Source of the DNA: Prevotellamassilia sp.
GTDB taxonomy: Bacteria > Bacteroidota > Bacteroidia > Bacteroidales > Bacteroidaceae
Direction: 5' to 3'
NCBI GenBank assembly: GCA_018383375.1
Contig: JAHAWW010000164.1
Location: 1 to 6,402, forward strand
Length of the DNA: 6,402 nt
The notes below the pieces were generated by a model that did not search any database, had not been told where the DNA came from, and saw only the letters and a list, made by a program, of their open reading frames with translations. The position numbers were made by a program, and so were the translations under genes. This document shows positions 6,268 through 6,402 of this stretch, one piece after another. Within the stretch, counting starts at the first letter, position 1; each line of letters opens with the position of its first letter.

Positions 6268-6273
6268 AATCAT

Positions 6274-6402
6274 TTAAGACTCTTTGGCCAAGCCTTCGTT
6301 TTTTGTTAAGACCTTATAAAAATGGTGAGGATTTAGCTTATGTATTCGTAAGCGGTTTATAATCAATGTGATAAATGCGTCAAAGCACTCTTCTCTATAG
6401 CA
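6274..6402 (-). CDS. C-terminal end of an unidentified protein (5' part beyond window)
   Basis: On the minus strand one frame is open from the window edge for 42 codons to a TAA at 6276-6274; the other two minus frames close quickly. The visible end contains FDAFITLIINRLRIHKLN and finishes with NEGLAKES, probably alpha-helical and basic. I do not recognise the family. The strong terminator just after the stop is the main evidence that it is a real gene. By count this stretch has 46 G or C in 135 bases (6268-6402, about 34%), clearly poorer in GC than the neighbouring genes. That could mean acquired DNA or just a less constrained gene end. Confidence 0.55.
   Translation of the reverse strand, partial: CYREECFDAFITLIINRLRIHKLNPHHFYKVLTKNEGLAKES

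Overview
The window looks like a chromosomal segment of a moderately GC-rich member of the Bacteroidales, perhaps Prevotellaceae. The genus is not resolvable from this sequence alone. The reasons are a clear Bacteroidetes-type promoter (TTTG, 19 bases, TAACTTTG) before the minus-strand operon, gene starts without Shine-Dalgarno sequences, and protein types usual in that order: a PerR-like Fur protein, a rubrerythrin with its rubredoxin domain first, and a short PaaK-type ligase.

Left part (1-2415, plus strand): a peroxide and metal homeostasis block. It holds the 3' part of a PerR-like regulator (cut by the window edge), a reverse-architecture rubrerythrin, and an MntH/NRAMP manganese or iron importer. 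The first two are 50 bases apart and probably share a transcript. A good intrinsic-terminator hairpin (1068-1114) lies between rubrerythrin and mntH and ends only 20 bases before the mntH ATG. It may therefore be a partial terminator or attenuator as well as the end of the rubrerythrin message.

Middle part (2401-5965, minus strand): a three-gene operon read right to left. It encodes a CrtI/CrtISO/retinol-saturase-type FAD oxidoreductase, a PaaK-type acyl/aryl-CoA ligase, and an RluA-family pseudouridine synthase, with gaps of 39 and 22 bases. The last gene converges on mntH, and the two coding regions overlap by 15 bases. The first two enzymes suggest activation of a carboxylic acid plus redox change of a polyene or lipid-like molecule. 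Substrate and product cannot be read from the sequence.

Right part (5966-6402): 308 bases without a credible gene (5966-6273), then the end of an unidentified gene. The non-coding part holds two near-identical 84-base tandem repeat units plus a short third copy. The unit nearest the oxidoreductase carries the operon promoter, and the other two copies have slightly degraded promoter elements. Bases 6208-6235 show nothing I recognise. A strong intrinsic terminator on the minus strand (6236-6267) follows an AT-rich partial minus-strand reading frame (6274-6402) that enters from beyond the right edge.

I see no CRISPR array, tRNA, rRNA, or complete mobile element. The least explained parts are the oxidoreductase/ligase pair, the promoter-bearing tandem repeat, and the hairpin in front of mntH.
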